Translations under genes and position numbers: made by a program
From: Aphrocallistes beatrix
Lineage: Eukaryota > Porifera > Hexactinellida > Sceptrulophora > Aphrocallistidae
NCBI GenBank assembly: GCA_963281255.1
Contig: OY725498.1
Coordinates: 4,402,001 to 4,466,000 of the forward strand
Reading direction: 5' to 3'
DNA: 64,000 bases
Notes under the pieces: generated by a model
Told to the model about the DNA's origin: nothing
The model's input: only the letters and a program-made list of their open reading frames with translations
Database searches by the model: none
Part shown: positions 61,281-64,000 of the stretch, piece after piece
Position numbering within the stretch: position 1 is the first letter of the stretch
Layout of the letters: each line of letters begins with the position of its first letter

Positions 61281-63938
61281 CTATGATAGCCAATCCAAAT
61301 CGTCATCAGAATCTCCGAAGAGGGAGCTTTTAGGATCCTGGGGTTGGACAGAAGATGAATTCGGAGCAGACTTTTCGTCCTCAACTTCGTTTGTATTTCT
61401 TTTCATAGACGCAAACATGTCACTTTCAGAATCACTAGAATTGTCCAATAATGGATTGGTCTTCTCCAAATCTTTATTCGCAGCATTCTCCAATGAATCT
61501 TTATCTACAGGAGTTCCTAATGGGTCTTCAACTACATTGTTTTCCAATGGGTTCTTATCTGTCGAATTCTCTAAAGGATCTCTATCTACCGTCGTCCCTA
61601 ATGGATCTTTAACTATAGGGTCGTTCAATTGCGTCTCAATTGGCGGTGAAATCTGCATGGGCAATGATTTATCAAACAATTCATTCTCTCCATCAGAAGT
61701 CTTGTCCTGGTTTGAAAAGTGTCTCTCTAACAGGTCGGGAGAGAAATTTCCGGTCATAGGGAGCTCTCCTCCATCAGGTGCGTCCATGCCCATGGGAGGG
61801 GGCGTGGAGGAGTGGGAGAGGAAGTTTGTATAACGGCTGGTGTCCGGAGGGGGCGAGTGGACAGGGCTGAGCGGTGGAGGGGAACGAGTGGTGCTGGGGA
61901 CAGTTGCTTCGTACACCTGTATTGCATCGGAGATATCCGGCTGTGTGGATGCAGTGGCAGTGTTGGTAATGGGAGGGGTTGAAGGCGGGATTGGAGGAGG
62001 AGATGGAGATTGGTTTGTGCGAGTTTGGAAGGGAACAGGAGAAGTAGAAGGTGAGAGATCTAGTGTCTGTGTAGGTTGGATGTTATCCGGCGACTGACTC
62101 GGTGTGTCGAATGTCGGAGACTGAGATGAGTTCGTAGAGGAAGAACGGAGTGAGTCGATTGTTACGGGCACTACCGTGTTACAGATTCCGGTGTCCACTA
62201 AATCGCTGGAGACTTGGGAACGTTCTACGCTGTTTTCATCATCTAAGGAAACAAATGTATCTAGCGTTTTTGTGTCTGGAATCTGGGGAGTCAGTGGCTC
62301 AGGCGAAGTGTCCGTGTATGGTTGAGAGGGAGGAATTTGAGATAAGGGAGGGTGTTCGGTGGGAGGTGCTGTCTCTAGAGTGGGCGACTCAGGCATGGAC
62401 GTTTGAGGAGGTGAGTGGGACAACATTGGTGATTGTGTTCTTGGAGTGCTAGGATCAGGAGATTCAACCTGCATAGCTGTCGACTGGTTTGTAGGAGATT
62501 CTGACTGCAAAATCGGGGAGTGACGTAGCGGAGGCGAAGTCTGCAGAATGGCTGAGTTAGGTGTAGGAGAATCCACCCTTGGAGACGAGTTAGGTGTAGG
62601 GGAATCCACCCTTGGAGACGAGTTAGGTGTAGGGGAATCCACCCTTAGAGACGAGTTAGGTGTAGTGGAATCCACCCTTAGGGGAGAGTTAGGTGTAGGA
62701 GAATCCACCCTTAGGGGAGAGTTAGGTGTAGGAGAATCCACCCTTAGGGGAGAGTTAGGTGTAGGGGAATCCACCCTTAGAGGAGAGTTAGGTGTAGGAG
62801 AATCCACCCTTAAGGGAGAGTTAGGTGTAGGAGAATCCACCCTTAGGGGAGAGTTAGGTGTAGGAGAATCCACCCTTAGGGGAGAGTTAGGTGTAGGAGA
62901 ATCCACCCTTAGGGGAGAGTTAGGTGTAGGAGAATCCACCCTTAGGGGAGAGTTAGGTGTAGGAGAATCCACCCTTAGGGGAGAGTTAGGTGTAGGAGAA
63001 TCCACCCTTAGGGGAGAGTTAGATGTTGGAGAATCCACCCTTAGGGGAGAGTTAGGTGTAGGAGAATCCACCCTTAGGGGAGAGTTAGGTGTAGGGGAAT
63101 CCACCCTTAGAGGAGAGTTAGGTGTAGGAGAATCCACCCTTAAGGGAGAGTTAGGTGTAGGAGAATCCACCCTTAGGGGAGAGTTAGGTGTAGGAGAATC
63201 CACCCTTAGGGGAGAGTTAGGTGTAGGGGAATCCACCCTTAGAGGAGAGTTAGGTGTAGGAGAATCCACCCTTAAGGGAGAGTTAGGTGTAGGAGAATCC
63301 ACCCTTAGGGGAGAGTTAGGTGTAGGAGAATCCACCCTTAGGGGAGAGTTAGGTGTAGGAGAATCCACCCTTAGGGGAGAGTTAGGTGTAGGAGAATCCA
63401 CCCTTAGGGGAGAGTTAGGTGTAGGAGAATCCACCCTTAGGGGAGAGTTAGATGTTGGAGAATCCACCCTTAGGGGAGAGTTAGGTGTAGGAGAATCCAC
63501 CCTTAGGGGAGAGTTAGGTATAGGAGAATTCACCCTTAGGGGAGAGTTAGGTGTAAGGGAATCCACTCTTGAAGGATGTTCATTCGAACCTGTTAGAACG
63601 TGTGTGGTGGGTTGAGGAGATAGGGATGAGAGGTGTAATTGAGGTAAACCTGCTAATTAAATTGTTCGCATACATAATGGCGTGGCTGAGATGTACAATA
63701 AATGAATAAAACTTCAGAAGTTACCTGGATACACCTGCTCAATAGAATCTTCAGATGGAGTGCCTGATGCAGTGGAATCTAAATCCGGGTTTAGAGCACG
63801 CATAGTCTCAACCTTAATGGCAGCTTTCACCAATTCCTGCACTTGTCCACCTAAAAAGTGTTGAGATTTTAAAAGATTTCGAATGCAGTTGAAATCGGGT
63901 TTTTTGTCATCAATCTTTGCATAAATTGTTTTATTCAT
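61281..63938 (-). CDS. Ser/Pro-rich protein with 11-residue tandem repeats
   Basis: Two exons: 63938-63725 (phase 1, CCA G|GTAACT) and 63649-61281, giving about 860 aa. Residues 1-72 form a small helical domain (CIRNLLKSQHFLGGQVQELV). Exon 2 continues into about 31 tandem copies of DSPTPNSPLRV, each with SP or TP motifs that would suit proline-directed kinases, then a disordered Pro/Ser/Thr-rich region. Near the C-terminus a second, looser repeat occurs (DPLENSTDKNPLENNVVEDP), and the end SSLFGDSDDDLDWLS is acidic with a hydrophobic tip, possibly a binding motif. I do not recognise the family; the N-terminal domain and C-terminal tip are where homology should be sought. Exon 1 start Met at 63938 is the first ATG in the open frame. 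Confidence 0.7.
62543..63566. repeat. 33-bp coding minisatellite, about 31 units
   Basis: The unit GGAGAATCCACCCTTAGGGG followed by AGAGTTAGGTGTA (plus strand) repeats head-to-tail. Variants form higher-order patterns: the pair 'GGGGAATCC...AGAGG' then 'AAGGG' appears three times (near 62764, 63093, 63225), and the GATGTTGG variant occurs twice, 13 units apart. Unit length is a multiple of three, so both strands stay open. Confidence 0.95.
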
Positions 63939-64000
63939 AGTAATTTCAATAGTAATTTCATCGGATTTTTAGTCGCCTAGAAAGTGTAATCAAATGGACA

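Noticed and set aside
62543-63566. CRISPR-like array
   Set aside because: Repeats are contiguous without unique spacers and are translated in frame; the genome is eukaryotic.
62548-63615. A 355-codon ORF on the plus strand through the minisatellite (ELGVGESTLRG repeats)
   Set aside because: It is open only because the repeat unit is 33 bp and one frame on each strand lacks stops. The minus strand continues into non-repeat coding sequence with a proper upstream exon; the plus strand does not.

Overview
The window is nuclear DNA of an animal. Genes are interrupted by GT-AG introns, and the content is metazoan: a receptor tyrosine phosphatase, CaMKII, IQGAP, a VWC/IGFBP membrane protein of CRIM1 type, ferritin with an iron-responsive element, an NCKX exchanger and NHL-repeat proteins. 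The DNA is AT-rich and gene-dense. Many genes have no or few introns (IQGAP is a single 5-kb ORF) and most introns are short. A compact early-branching metazoan such as a sponge would fit; that placement is inference from gene style only.

Layout. 1-2834 (+): 3' part of a receptor PTP. 3778-9294 (-): seven-exon CRIM1-like gene with RNASEH2B (+) nested in an intron. 9873-15243 (-): three-exon gene joining a motor-dead kinesin-like domain, a long disordered region, a DEP domain and ankyrin repeats. 16264-18599 (+): ANP32 and an NHL protein. 19175-21229 (-): PIP4K2 and NDUFA1. 21753-22337 (+): orphan gene. 22729-25314 (-): peroxisomal enoyl-CoA isomerase-like gene ending in SKL, and HPRT. 26484-27002 (+): ferritin. 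27608-33176 (-): small coiled-coil protein, mitochondrial aspartate aminotransferase (four exons) and a PPR-like protein. 33570-46996 (-): CaMKII, with two N-lobe exons, a ~10-kb intron and two alternative terminal exons; a small gene sits inside the intron. 48024-55055 (-): divergent beta-propeller protein and IQGAP. 55530-57282 (-): TRMT11, divergent from an NCKX exchanger (57429-59342, +). 59634-63938 (-): another NHL protein and a Ser/Pro-rich protein built on an 11-residue minisatellite.

Between and inside genes lie many short non-autonomous DNA transposons. The commonest have TA-flanked ends starting CAGT and resemble pogo/Tigger MITEs. There is also a hAT-type MITE with an 8-bp target duplication and several other inverted-repeat families.

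The strongest candidates for something undescribed are (1) the CaMKII locus, where two complete C-terminal halves share the same phase-2 splice junction and one carries NFG instead of DFG, and (2) the pseudokinesin-DEP-ankyrin protein. The genes look like ordinary nuclear neighbours. Apart from the shared short TRMT11/NCKX upstream region and the nested genes, nothing suggests that they act as one pathway.
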